The translations under genes were made by a program, and so were the position numbers. From the NCBI RefSeq assembly GCF_027270315.1, contig NZ_CP114413.1, forward strand, positions 8,742,001 to 8,806,000: a stretch of DNA of 64,000 bases, in the 5' to 3' direction. The notes below the pieces were generated by a model, which was not told the origin of the DNA, searched no databases, and saw nothing but the letters and a program-made list of their open reading frames with translations. This stretch comes from Streptomyces cinnabarinus (GTDB taxonomy: Bacteria > Actinomycetota > Actinomycetes > Streptomycetales > Streptomycetaceae). Below are positions 42,320-51,637 of the stretch, piece after piece; the first letter of the stretch is position 1; each line of letters starts with the position of its first letter.

Positions 42320-45300
42320 ATGATGCCTGTTCCCGACTCTTACCTCGACGCCACGGCGTTGAACGGAACCCCAGAGGCCGCTTATGCCAGTCATCGGGAA
42401 CGAGCTCTGGGAATTGCCCGCCATTACGCCCATACACATCCCCTCGGCGATTTCGATCAGGCGGACGGCAGGGAGTTCGACGAGAACGTCGCCACGGCGC
42501 TCATCGCCCACCTCCACGCCGCCGCCGCGGACCCGGCATTCGCCGCCCCCGGCGCCGAGCCCAGTCGCACCCTCATCCCCAAGGTGCTGCGGCGCTGGCA
42601 CCCCGGAAAGGGCGAGGTCGGCACGAAGCGGGACTACGACATCGCGCTGAAGGGCCTGATGACGGCGGTCTGCCGGTACCCCGACCTGTTCGCCGCCGAG
42701 GACCACGACTTCATCCTGGACACGCTGATCCCCGGCCACATGTCGGGCGGTCACCGCCCGGAGATCGAGATCTACGAGGTGACGTTCCTCAACATCGACG
42801 TCCCTGAGACCGAGAACCATCTGCTCATGATCGAGAGCTGCCGGTATCTCTACAACCAGCTCCTGCACGACCGGAATCCCGAGGTCCAGTACGACAACGA
42901 GAAGAACGGTCTGCGCGACTGGCTCCTGGGATATCTGCAACGGATCGCCCAGCACGACTTCCTGGAATTCAATTCCCGGCCCTACGCCCGCCTCGCACTG
43001 CACCCGTTGTTCAACCTGTACGAATTCGCGCGGGACGACCGGATCCGCTCGGCGGCCCGGATCCTGCTCGACTACACCATGGTCAAATATGCCGTCTCCA
43101 GCAACCGTGTGCGTCGCGTGAGCCCTTTCCGGCGCCAGCAGCACCGCATCAACCACACCGCGAACGACCGCAACGACCTGCTCTCCAATTTCGGCGACCA
43201 GGTGACGGGCATGTTCGCCGCCTGTACCGGCTTCGTCGACCCAGCCGGGAACCCCGCCCGCTTCCCGGCCTCGCTCACCGACAACGCGCTGATCGCGGGG
43301 ACGAGTTCGTACCGTCCGCCGGCCGCGGCCTACCTGATCGCGCTGGACCGTACGACGCCGCCCGCCCTGCACCGCTTCTTCCACGGCAGCCGCCCCCGCC
43401 TCACCGCCTCACCCGACGACGCCGACGGCGGCCTGGAGATCTACTACCACTCGCCGTCCTTCCTGCTGACGGCCGGAGGCAACTTCCTCAACAGCGGCTA
43501 CGGCAACGACGAGTTCGACATCGGGGTCAACAGCTGGGAACAGACCTCCAGGGCGCAGGCCACCACGCTCATCCCGACCGGCGCCGATGTCGCCTACGCC
43601 GACCTGATCAGGTTCGAACCCTGGCCGGATCTCCAGCTCGATCCGTACGCCGTGAACCGGTACGACCCCGACGAGGACCCGTTCGCCGAGCGGATGTCCT
43701 CGGTCAACCTCGGCGTGCACCGCGGCATCATGGCGGGCGCGAACCTGCGTCCCGCGGAGAAGAAGACCGTAGAGGAGCAGTCCAGCTCGCACGCACCGGC
43801 GGTGTGCGAGCACAAGGGCCGCCTCTACGTGGCGTGGAAGGGCTCGGGCAACGAGAACATCAGCGTCGCTACGGCGCAGACCACCACGCTGATGGGCATG
43901 GACGGCGTCGAGGGGCTCCAGGGCGTCGTCACCCACGGGTTCACGACCGAGGTCGCGCCGGCCATCGCGTCCCAGGACGGCCTGCTCTACCTGGCTTGGA
44001 AGGGCGCCGGGAACAACCAGCTCAACCTCGCCGTCTCCGCCGACGACGGGCGCACGTTCTCGTCCGCCACGACCCTCGGCGACCACTCCGACATGGCGCC
44101 CGCGCTGGCCGCCCACAACGGCCGTGTCCACCTCGCCTGGACGGGCGAGGGCGAACAGCAGCTGAACGTGGCCCGGGTCGTACTGATCGGCAGCACCGCG
44201 GGCACGTACGACATCGAGGGCATCGAGCAGAAGACCGTCCTCGGCGACACCAGCGACGGTGCCCCCGCGCTCACTTCCTGCTCGGGACGGCTCTTCCTCG
44301 GCTGGCGCGGCTCCGGCAACGAGGACCTCAACCTCGCGTTCTCCGACGACGACGGCCGGACGTTCCACGGCAAGCACATCTTCGCCGAGACGAGCGCCCG
44401 CGGTCCGGCCCTCACCACCCACGACGATCTGCTCTACCTCGGCTGGCGCGGCTCGGGGAACGAGAACCTGAACGTCGCCCGCGTCGGGCTGTACGCCAGC
44501 ACCGCCGGCGACTTCGGTATCGACGGGATCGCGTCCAAGGTCTCCCTCCCGGAGATCAGCACCCAACCGCCCGCCCTCGCCTCCGCGGCCGGTCTGCTCC
44601 ATCTCGCGTGGAAGGGCGAGGGCGCCGACCACCTCAACCTGCGGATCACCCGCGACGGCTCGTTCACCGCACCAGGCCCATGGATCTTCGCCGACCTGTC
44701 CCACCTCGGCATCCACCTGGCCGTCTACCGTGCCCCCGCCGCGCCGGTCCCCGTGCCGCCGACCCCGCCCTTCCTCCCCGCCCTGGACACCCTGGGATTC
44801 GTCTACGCCGCCGAGTCCGCGGCCGGTGCCTTCGATGACTTCCGCACCCGGATCCTCCAGGCCAACACCCACCTGCCGGCCACCCTGGAACACGGTTCGT
44901 CCCATGTCTTCCAGGCCCCGGACGGCACCCGCTTCCGCATCTGGTTCAGCCACCAGGACCGCAAGTACCGCGCCCGCATCACCGACGAGAGCGGCGACAT
45001 CCCGGACCTGGACACCCTGCCCCTGGCCAGCGGCGAGTTCCTGCGCGCGGACGGCCACACCGGCAAGCTGGAGATCCACACCCCCGGCTGCGACGCCCCA
45101 CTCGTCCTGGACTACCGCACCGCGCTCGACCCCCAGCGCACGGGCAAACCGGCCTGCACCACCTGGTACGACCGGCTGTGGGCGGCGTACGCCGATCTGG
45201 CCATCGACCGTCTGCGCAAGGGCCGGACCACCATCGCCCTGTCCCTGACCCACGAGATCCTGGACGAATTCCGCCAGGCCCGTCTCCACACCCCCGAACT

Positions 45301-46195
45301 GGCCGCCGCCGGGCTTTCCACGGCCGCCGAGAAGTTCCACGCCGTCGCCCGGGCCGCCCACCCCACTGACGTCCCGCTGCAACTGGCCGCCGCCCAGAAC
45401 GCCTGGCAGATCTATCAAATCCTCGCCACGGAACAGCCCCCCGCCCCCGACCTCGCCTCCCGCGTCGCCAACCTGCCGGGCTACCTGGCCTACGGCACCC
45501 CCGTCATCGCCGACGCCACCGCGGCCGCCGCCCTGGCCCGCGCCCTGTACGCCCGCCTCCCCGGCGACCACACCCTCGACATCGCCGCCGTCTGGACGAA
45601 CCAGGCACTCCTCCACCACGAGGCCGCCTTCCGCCCGGGCAACCCCGACCAGCCCGCCGAACTGGCCCACCAGCGCGAGGCCGCCGCCGAAGCCCTCACC
45701 CTCCTCGACCCGCTGGTGGCCGCCACGCCACCCGCGCCCGACCTGACCCGCATGGCCCCGCTCCTGTACCGCCTGATCGGAGTGGCCTCCTTCGGCTCAC
45801 CGGACTCCGGCCCGAGCGTCCATGCCGCCGACCTGCTGCGCCGCGTCTACGCCGCCCTCGGCGGCGACCATCGCCTCGACCTCGCCGAGGCCCTCACCGC
45901 CCTCTCCCAGCGCCACCACGAGACCTCATTCGTGGGCGGCACCCCTGACCCCGCCGCGGAACAGACCCGCCAACGCGACACCGCGGCCGAAGCCACCCCG
46001 CTGATCCTCGCCCTCTCCGAAACCCTCCCCGCCGGCCCCCCAACAGACCGCACCCGCGCCACCACCCTCCTGGACCGCCTCATCGGCCTCCTCCTCTTCG
46101 GCGCCCCATCACCCCCCGACCCCCGCACCCTTGAACTCCAAGCCCTCGCCGACGCCGCCACCGACCTCCGTGACACCCTCCGCACCCCCACCTGA
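42320..46195 (+). CDS. Large multidomain protein: helical N-domain, six-repeat propeller, helical C-domain
   Basis: I do not recognise this 1291-residue protein as a named family. Residues 1-480 look mainly helical and contain long conserved-looking blocks (IPGHMSGGHRPEIEIYEV, LYNQLLHDRNPEVQYDNE). Residues about 488-797 hold six repeats of about 50 residues with the core APAL-x5-GRLYLAWKGSGNENLNVA, a sialidase-like beta-propeller pattern. A proline linker (about 805-815) leads to a small beta domain and a helical C-domain with two similar blocks (LPGDHTLDIA and LGGDHRLDLA). No signal peptide or membrane segment is visible. GAGG precedes the ATG. It starts 75 bp after mftE on the same strand and may be co-expressed with it. 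Confidence 0.75.
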   Translation: MMPVPDSYLDATALNGTPEAAYASHRERALGIARHYAHTHPLGDFDQADGREFDENVATALIAHLHAAAADPAFAAPGAEPSRTLIPKVLRRWHPGKGEVGTKRDYDIALKGLMTAVCRYPDLFAAEDHDFILDTLIPGHMSGGHRPEIEIYEVTFLNIDVPETENHLLMIESCRYLYNQLLHDRNPEVQYDNEKNGLRDWLLGYLQRIAQHDFLEFNSRPYARLALHPLFNLYEFARDDRIRSAARILLDYTMVKYAVSSNRVRRVSPFRRQQHRINHTANDRNDLLSNFGDQVTGMFAACTGFVDPAGNPARFPASLTDNALIAGTSSYRPPAAAYLIALDRTTPPALHRFFHGSRPRLTASPDDADGGLEIYYHSPSFLLTAGGNFLNSGYGNDEFDIGVNSWEQTSRAQATTLIPTGADVAYADLIRFEPWPDLQLDPYAVNRYDPDEDPFAERMSSVNLGVHRGIMAGANLRPAEKKTVEEQSSSHAPAVCEHKGRLYVAWKGSGNENISVATAQTTTLMGMDGVEGLQGVVTHGFTTEVAPAIASQDGLLYLAWKGAGNNQLNLAVSADDGRTFSSATTLGDHSDMAPALAAHNGRVHLAWTGEGEQQLNVARVVLIGSTAGTYDIEGIEQKTVLGDTSDGAPALTSCSGRLFLGWRGSGNEDLNLAFSDDDGRTFHGKHIFAETSARGPALTTHDDLLYLGWRGSGNENLNVARVGLYASTAGDFGIDGIASKVSLPEISTQPPALASAAGLLHLAWKGEGADHLNLRITRDGSFTAPGPWIFADLSHLGIHLAVYRAPAAPVPVPPTPPFLPALDTLGFVYAAESAAGAFDDFRTRILQANTHLPATLEHGSSHVFQAPDGTRFRIWFSHQDRKYRARITDESGDIPDLDTLPLASGEFLRADGHTGKLEIHTPGCDAPLVLDYRTALDPQRTGKPACTTWYDRLWAAYADLAIDRLRKGRTTIALSLTHEILDEFRQARLHTPELAAAGLSTAAEKFHAVARAAHPTDVPLQLAAAQNAWQIYQILATEQPPAPDLASRVANLPGYLAYGTPVIADATAAAALARALYARLPGDHTLDIAAVWTNQALLHHEAAFRPGNPDQPAELAHQREAAAEALTLLDPLVAATPPAPDLTRMAPLLYRLIGVASFGSPDSGPSVHAADLLRRVYAALGGDHRLDLAEALTALSQRHHETSFVGGTPDPAAEQTRQRDTAAEATPLILALSETLPAGPPTDRTRATTLLDRLIGLLLFGAPSPPDPRTLELQALADAATDLRDTLRTPT

Positions 46196-46260
46196 CCTTG
46201 GTCGGCGGGCCCGGGCGGCCTCGTTCACCTGGTTCGCAGATCGCCTGAGCCGACGGATGG

Positions 46261-47211
46261 TCAGGACACCTGCCACGGCTGGAGCTTGTCCGGGTTGCGC
46301 ACCGCCCAGATGCGCGTGATCCGGTCGTCCTCGGCGACATCGAACGCGAACACCGTCTCGATCCGGCCCTCCGACTCGATCACCAGGCCCGGCAGTCCGT
46401 TGACGGTGCGTTCGAGGATCGTCCGGGCGGGCGCCAGCCGGGCGATGGTGAGGTAGAGCTGTGCGATCCGCTCCGCACCCTCGATCGGCAGCGGGTGGGC
46501 GATGGCGCGGCCTCCACCGTCGGAGATCGCGGTGGCACCCGGGTCGAGGAGGCCGAGCAGCGCCTCGATGTCCTGTGCTTCCCAGGCCGTCTTGAACCGC
46601 CGTACGACGCTTGCCTGCCGGGTCGCGTCCGGGCTCGCCTCCGCACGCGCGGCGATGCGACGGCGGGCCGAGGACGCCAACTGACGGCAGGCCGCCGGGC
46701 TGCGGCCGAGGATCTCGGCCACCTCGGCGAACGGATAGCGGAAGACGTCGTGCAGCACGAACGCGACGCGCTCGGCGGGGGTCAGCGACTCGAACACGAC
46801 CAGGAAGGCCATGCTCACCGACTCGTCGAGGGTGATCCGGTCGGCCGGGTCCTGCCCGGTGCCGCCGGCCGCCCCGGCGATCCACTCGGCCGGGTCGGGC
46901 AGCGGCTCCGGGATCCACTCACCGACGTATGTCTCCCTTCGCCTGCGCGCCGAGCCGAGAATGTTCAGGCAGATGCGGCTGGCCACCGTCGTCAGCCAGG
47001 CGCCGGGGGACTCGACGGCCTCCTGCCGCGCCCGGGACATCGCGTACCAACGGGTGTAGGCCTCCTGGACGACGTCCTCCGCGTCGGCCAGGGACCCGAG
47101 CAACCGGTAGGCGAGATTGAGCAGTTGGCGCCGCTCGCTCATGATCGCGCCCAGGCCCGGGTGGCGTTGCTCCTCCGCCTCTTGCTGTGACTGTTCCCAG
47201 GGGGTGGTCAT
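46261..47211 (-). CDS. ECF sigma factor of the SigJ/ECF41 type with SnoaL-like tail
   Basis: The 316-residue sigma factor has region 2 (LLNLAYRLLGSLADAEDVVQ) and region 4 (SLTPAERVAFVLHDVFRYPF, EVAEILGRSPAACRQLASSA). A C-terminal SnoaL/NTF2-like domain ends in VRNPDKLQPW. This tail and the NPDKL motif mark the ECF41 group, where the tail modulates activity instead of a separate anti-sigma factor. The usual ECF41 partner, a carboxymuconolactone-decarboxylase or oxidoreductase gene, is absent. Instead a SnoaL-LUD fusion gene is divergent. Candidate promoter elements in the shared region suggest autoregulation. Confidence 0.9.
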   Translation of the reverse strand: MTTPWEQSQQEAEEQRHPGLGAIMSERRQLLNLAYRLLGSLADAEDVVQEAYTRWYAMSRARQEAVESPGAWLTTVASRICLNILGSARRRRETYVGEWIPEPLPDPAEWIAGAAGGTGQDPADRITLDESVSMAFLVVFESLTPAERVAFVLHDVFRYPFAEVAEILGRSPAACRQLASSARRRIAARAEASPDATRQASVVRRFKTAWEAQDIEALLGLLDPGATAISDGGGRAIAHPLPIEGAERIAQLYLTIARLAPARTILERTVNGLPGLVIESEGRIETVFAFDVAEDDRITRIWAVRNPDKLQPWQVS

Positions 47212-47251
47212 ACGCTCTTCGGCTCCCTCGTTCGCGCTCCCTCTTCATTAC

Positions 47252-47315
47252 GACCATCAGGGCGGCGGAATGTGAGGTCCGCGGCTCGCCTCACAATCGG
47301 CCGGGCCGCGTTGTC
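47252..47315. promoter_or_regulatory. Possible divergent ECF41-type promoters
   Basis: TGTGAGG (47271-47277) and CCTCACA (47289-47295) are inverted copies that resemble the ECF41 -35 TGTCACA on each strand. On the plus strand TGTC follows 16 bp later, near the -10 consensus CGTC. On the minus strand GGTC follows 15 bp later. Predicted start points fit short leaders on both genes. This is suggestive rather than conclusive. Confidence 0.4.
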
Positions 47316-47362
47316 GGACTGGGTGCAGGGAAACACACCAGCCACAGGACAGGACACCGGAC

Positions 47363-48448
47363 GTGAACGACTTCCAGGAGATCGCCGACCGCGTCGAAAT
47401 CGAGGCGCTGCGCAGCGAGTTCACCGACGCGGCCATGATGCGCGACCGCGCCCGCCTCGCCGCGCTGTTCACCCCCCACGGAGTGCTGCGCATGCCCAGC
47501 ATCCCGGTCGAGTTCGTCGGCCGGGAGGAGATCCGGACCGGAGCCGAACGTCTGCAATCCCAGTGGGACTTCTTCGTGCAGAACAGCCACCCGGGCACGA
47601 TCCGCCTCGACGGCGACACGGCCACGGGCCGCACCTACATCCAGGAGGTCGCGCGGGTCCTCAACGGCCGCTCGGGGCTGAACTTCGCCACCTACCATGA
47701 CAGTTACGAGCGGACACCGGAGGGTTGGAAGTTCGCCGAGCGGGTCTACGAGGTCCAGTATCTCGACATGACTCCGCTGCGGGGTTCTGCGCCCGGCCCC
47801 GACTGGGTATGGGACGATGCCTCGGCAGCAGTCACGGTCGACGCCTTCAACGAACCGGCGTCCGCCGAACGCCTCGACCGTGCGACAGCGGCACTACGGG
47901 CGAACGGCTTCACCGCAGAACTGCTCGACGACGCCGCGGCGGCCCGCGCCCGCGTCAAGGAGCTGATACCGGAGGGTGCGGGCGTGTTCACCGGCGCCAG
48001 CGAGACGCTTCGCCTCTCCGGCATCGCGCAGGACATCGAGGAGAGCGACCGCCACGAGGCCATCCGGCCACGCGTACTGAAGATGGACCGCGCCACCGAG
48101 TCCGACGAGATCCGCCGACTGGTGGCCACCCCGGACGTCTTCGTCGCCAGCGTCGCGGCCGTCACGGAGACCGGCTCCCTCGTCATCGCCTCGGGCAGCG
48201 GCAGCCAACTACCCGCCTCCGCGGGCGGAGCCGCGAAGGCGATCTGGATCGTCGGCGCGCAGAAAGTGGTGCCCGACCTGACCACGGCGCTGCGCCGTAT
48301 CGAGGAACACGCCCTCCCACTGGAGAACGAACGCGCCCAGGCGGTCTACGGCCAGCCGAGTGCGCTCAACCGTCTCCTCGTCCTCAACGCCGATCCGCAG
48401 CCCGGCCGCGGCACTGTCCTACTGCTGCGCGAGGCCATCGGATTCTGA
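47363..48448 (+). CDS. SnoaL-like/LUD domain fusion protein
   Basis: The 361-residue protein joins two families. Residues 1-135 form a SnoaL/NTF2-like fold (VEIEALRSEFTDAAMMRDRA, YHDSYERTPEGWKFAERVYE). Residues about 165-350 form a LUD (LutC/YkgG-type) domain with VFTGASETLRLSGI, VFVASVAAVTETGSLVIASG and KAIWIVGAQKVVPDL. LUD proteins usually assist iron-sulfur lactate oxidation, but no LutA or LutB gene is present. It starts from a GTG with a weak ribosome site and overlaps the next gene's end by 30 bp, convergently. The fusion is uncommon as far as I know. Its role is unknown, probably redox-related. Confidence 0.8.
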   Translation: MNDFQEIADRVEIEALRSEFTDAAMMRDRARLAALFTPHGVLRMPSIPVEFVGREEIRTGAERLQSQWDFFVQNSHPGTIRLDGDTATGRTYIQEVARVLNGRSGLNFATYHDSYERTPEGWKFAERVYEVQYLDMTPLRGSAPGPDWVWDDASAAVTVDAFNEPASAERLDRATAALRANGFTAELLDDAAAARARVKELIPEGAGVFTGASETLRLSGIAQDIEESDRHEAIRPRVLKMDRATESDEIRRLVATPDVFVASVAAVTETGSLVIASGSGSQLPASAGGAAKAIWIVGAQKVVPDLTTALRRIEEHALPLENERAQAVYGQPSALNRLLVLNADPQPGRGTVLLLREAIGF

Positions 48449-49111
48449 GGTCGTTCCCTTGGAAGGCGACGCTTGGCCTGCGTTCCAGCTGCCGCTCAGC
48501 GGAGACTTCCACGTGGGATCGTGTCGGGATCTTCCAGCGAGGTGGGCAAGCAGGTGTTCCGCCGCCGTCGAGGCGCTGTCCTGGGGCGCGCCGACTGCGG
48601 TGAGGGCGGTGGTGAGCCTCGCCGGGGCTGCCTCCGGCAGGTCGTCCGGGTCGGTGAGGAGGGGAAGGACCAGCAGGAGGCGAGCGGCTGGGTCCTGGAC
48701 GCCTTCCGCTCCGGGAGACGGGTTGTCGACGATGCTGACCAGTTCGTGCCACGTCAGGCCCATCCCCGAGAAATCTCCCTCCCAGTGGGCGACTTGCTGG
48801 GCATAGCTCCTGTCCGGGTGGGTCAGGAGGTAGTCGGTGCCGTAGTCGCCGACCAGGTTGCGGTAGATCACCACAGCTCCGGGACCGCCTTCGGCCGACA
48901 CCCGGAACACCGGCCAGTGCTCTGGATCGAAGAGGACCTCGGACAGGGCGTCGGCATCGGCACCGTCATCGCCGAACCATTCCGGGACCGGGCGCTCGGT
49001 ACACGCACCGTCGCTGCACATCGCCAGAAGGTAGTTGGACCAGAAGCCTGGTCGGGCCAGCAGAGACTCGCCCGCCACCAGCGGGCCGTCGTCGTATCCC
49101 TTGATCTGCAC
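48419..49111 (-). CDS. Hypothetical actinomycete protein
   Basis: This 230-residue protein starts at a GTG at 49111 and has no family I can name with certainty. Its middle (GPGAVVIYRNLVGDYGTDYLL, in part, then HWEGDFSGMGLTWHELV) looks like a soluble alpha/beta domain. The C-terminus is rich in Ala, Ser and Pro. Its last 30 bp overlap the end of the convergent SnoaL-LUD gene. A divergent TPR-protein gene starts 90 bp upstream. Immunity-protein-like (SUKH-like) folds share some of these features, but I cannot support that call. Confidence 0.65.
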   Translation of the reverse strand: MQIKGYDDGPLVAGESLLARPGFWSNYLLAMCSDGACTERPVPEWFGDDGADADALSEVLFDPEHWPVFRVSAEGGPGAVVIYRNLVGDYGTDYLLTHPDRSYAQQVAHWEGDFSGMGLTWHELVSIVDNPSPGAEGVQDPAARLLLVLPLLTDPDDLPEAAPARLTTALTAVGAPQDSASTAAEHLLAHLAGRSRHDPTWKSPLSGSWNAGQASPSKGTTSESDGLAQQ

Positions 49112-49201
49112 TCTTGGATCCTGTCACCAGCCACCGGCTGGGTCCGATCCGGGATCGAAGTGGGGAAGCCGCCCGGTTGCGACACGCTCTAGAGTGCGCA
49201 C

Positions 49202-50569
49202 GTGGACGCCGCTGATCTTGACCGTCGGACCCGAACGCAGTCCGGCTGCATACCTCCGCTCCTGGTTTCCCGGCTTCTGGAACTCGGCCACGGGGATGAG
49301 GTGGCGTTCCAGGCCGGCCAAGGGGAGTGGTTCTGCGCGCGGGACTGGGCGCGGCGGCTCGGGGACCAGGGCAGGCTGGCGCAGGCATTGGAGGTGCTCA
49401 CTCCCTACGTCGCCACAGGCTGGTGGCCGGCCGCCCAAGCCCAGGCGGAACTGCTGGAGAACTGGGGGCGGGTAGAGGAAGCGATCGCACTGGCCTGCCC
49501 GTACGCACGGACCGGAGGGCCGCCGCTGGAGGTCCTGGCGCGCCTTCTGGCCCGGCACGGACGCAACGACGAGGCGGTCACGCGACTGATCCCCGGAATC
49601 GAGGACTGGGTCCTGGCCACCACCCTGGTCGAGATCGCCGCGGGGACGGACCGGGACGAGGACATCGCCGCATTGCTGGCCGCTCGGATTCCGGCCGATC
49701 ACCGCTGCGAGGACCCTTGGTGCTGCCGCGGTCTGGACCCCGACACGGCAGTTGGGCTGCTCGCCGTGATCCGCGAACGCCAGGGCCGCGTCGATGAAGC
49801 GATCGCTCTGCTGCGTACCCGGCACATAACCTCCGTCAACCACCACGATCAACTGGCCGACCTGTTGGCCAGGCACGGCCGGATCGAGGAACTGCGTGCG
49901 TACGCGAGGTCCGAAGATCTCGGGCTCGCCACGCAGCGCCTTGCTGAGGTGCTGGAGGAGCACGGGGACGTGGAAGGCGCGATCGCCGCATACCGACAAA
50001 CGGACGACTCAGACGACTCACCGGTCTGTCGGCCTCGCAACGCGGTGCAACTCGCGGCGCTCCTGGCCCGGCACGGCCGGGGCGGCGAGGCGATCGAGGT
50101 GATGCGTACGGTCGTGGACGAACCCGGCGGCGCGGACGACTGGCTCGTCGACACGCTGTGCACCCTGTACGCCGATCACGGCCGCGCCCACGACGGCCTG
50201 GCTCACCTCGACGTGCTCAAGGCACGCCACGGCGGTGAGGAGGAGTGGGACTTCTTCATGCTGCGCCTTCGGCTCATGGCCGACTGCGGCCGGCTCGATG
50301 AGGGAATCGCACGGGCGCGGGTGCATCCCGAGGGCGGTACGTCGTACGCGGCCGTGACCATCTCCGACCTGCTCGCCAAGACCGGTCGGACCGAGGAGGC
50401 CGTCGCCGTTCTCGAACCGCACGCCACTGCCAACCGCGCAGCCATGGCCGCCCTCCTCATCGAGCTGGGCCGAGTCAAGGAGGCGGTGGCACTCCTGCAG
50501 TGGCGTCGGTCCGAGCCGGTCGAACATGTCTGGAGCGGCACGTTCAGGCGTACCGACCGCCCACAGTGA
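49202..50569 (+). CDS. TPR-like repeat protein
   Basis: The 455-residue protein is built of degenerate helical repeats of about 34 residues with the pattern LA-x2-L-x3-GR-x2-EAI. Examples are LLENWGRVEEAIALACPYAR, LLARHGRNDEAVTRLIPGI and LLARHGRGGEAIEVMRTV. Such solenoids bind other proteins. A GTG start at 49202 lies just after a possible leaderless promoter. No enzymatic domain or signal peptide is visible. It is followed 64 bp later by an ECF sigma gene, though co-regulation is unproven. Function is unknown. Confidence 0.8.
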   Translation: MDAADLDRRTRTQSGCIPPLLVSRLLELGHGDEVAFQAGQGEWFCARDWARRLGDQGRLAQALEVLTPYVATGWWPAAQAQAELLENWGRVEEAIALACPYARTGGPPLEVLARLLARHGRNDEAVTRLIPGIEDWVLATTLVEIAAGTDRDEDIAALLAARIPADHRCEDPWCCRGLDPDTAVGLLAVIRERQGRVDEAIALLRTRHITSVNHHDQLADLLARHGRIEELRAYARSEDLGLATQRLAEVLEEHGDVEGAIAAYRQTDDSDDSPVCRPRNAVQLAALLARHGRGGEAIEVMRTVVDEPGGADDWLVDTLCTLYADHGRAHDGLAHLDVLKARHGGEEEWDFFMLRLRLMADCGRLDEGIARARVHPEGGTSYAAVTISDLLAKTGRTEEAVAVLEPHATANRAAMAALLIELGRVKEAVALLQWRRSEPVEHVWSGTFRRTDRPQ

Positions 50570-50633
50570 TGAGTTTTCGCGCCCCCGCCCGTCACACCTA
50601 CGACGGGACAGGACGAGGCGGAAGGATGACGTG

Positions 50634-51632
50634 ATGAGTGCGGACACGCGGCTGGAGGAGCTGGGCGTGAGCGGTCTGGGTGAGGTCGACGAGCCGACGT
50701 TCTCGGGGCTGGCGGAGCGGCACCGCAGGGAGCTGCACGTGCACTGCTACCGGATGCTCGGGTCGTTCGAGGACGCCGAGGACACCGTGCAGGAGACGTT
50801 CCTGCGTGCCTGGCGGAGGCGGGACACTTTCGAGGGGCGGTCGACGTTCCGGGCCTGGCTGTACCGGATCGCCACCAACGCCTGCCTGGACCTGCTTGCC
50901 AAGCGCCGCCCGGAGCCCGCGACCGGCGGCGAGGTGCTGTGGCTCCAGCCGTACCCGGACCGGCTGCTCGACGAGCTGCCCGCCGGCGACGCGGACGAGC
51001 CGGAGACCGTCGCCGTTGCGCGGGAGACGATCGAGCTGGCGTACCTGGTCGCGGTCCAGCACCTCGCTCCGCGTCCGCGGGCCGTGCTGATCCTGCGGGA
51101 CGTGCTCGGCTGGCCGGCGAAGGACGTCGCGGAGATCCTCGGGGACTCCGTGAACTCGGTGAACAGCGCGTTGCAGCGGGCCCGCGCCGGCATGCGGGAG
51201 CACCTGCCCGCCGAGCGGCAGGACTGGACCGGCGGCGACGAGGACGCGGGGACGCGCGAACTGGTACGCCGCTACACCGACGCCAGCGTGGCCACGGACA
51301 TCCCGACGCTCGCCTCGATGCTGCGGGACGACGTCCGGTGCTCGATGCCGCCCACGCCGGGGCTGTACATCGGCCGCGACGCGGTGGTGAGGGACTGGGT
51401 CGAGAGCGGCTTCGAGGGCGTGAAGGGCCTGCGCGGCGTCTTCACCTCCGTGAACCGGCAGCCCGCCGTCGCGTTCTATCTCTGGCAGAAGGAGGAGGGC
51501 GCGTACCTGCCCCTGACGATCGACGTCCTGCGTGTCACCGGCGGGGCGATCACCGAGATCGTCACGTTCCACGACGACCAGTTCCCGCGGCTCGGGCTGC
51601 CGGAGCGCCTGTCGGCGGACGGCACGGAGTAG
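50634..51632 (+). CDS. ECF sigma factor with SnoaL-like C-domain (SigG-like)
   Basis: The 332-residue protein has sigma region 2 (LHVHCYRMLGSFEDAEDTVQ), a clear region 4 (PRPRAVLILRDVLGWPAKDV, then EILGDSVNSVNSALQRARAG), and a C-terminal SnoaL-like domain (ELVRRYTDASVATDIPTLAS). This is the SigG/SigX-type ECF layout, in which no anti-sigma gene is needed next door. The ATG at 50634 is favoured over a GTG one codon earlier, with GGAAGG upstream. A cupin-like/membrane protein gene follows after 5 bp, so they are co-transcribed. Targets cannot be inferred. Confidence 0.9.
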   Translation: MSADTRLEELGVSGLGEVDEPTFSGLAERHRRELHVHCYRMLGSFEDAEDTVQETFLRAWRRRDTFEGRSTFRAWLYRIATNACLDLLAKRRPEPATGGEVLWLQPYPDRLLDELPAGDADEPETVAVARETIELAYLVAVQHLAPRPRAVLILRDVLGWPAKDVAEILGDSVNSVNSALQRARAGMREHLPAERQDWTGGDEDAGTRELVRRYTDASVATDIPTLASMLRDDVRCSMPPTPGLYIGRDAVVRDWVESGFEGVKGLRGVFTSVNRQPAVAFYLWQKEEGAYLPLTIDVLRVTGGAITEIVTFHDDQFPRLGLPERLSADGTE

Positions 51633-51637
51633 CCCCG

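Noticed and set aside
43409..45670. Minus-strand open frame of 753 codons inside the propeller gene
   Set aside because: The plus strand shows regular protein repeats; the reverse frame only mirrors them.
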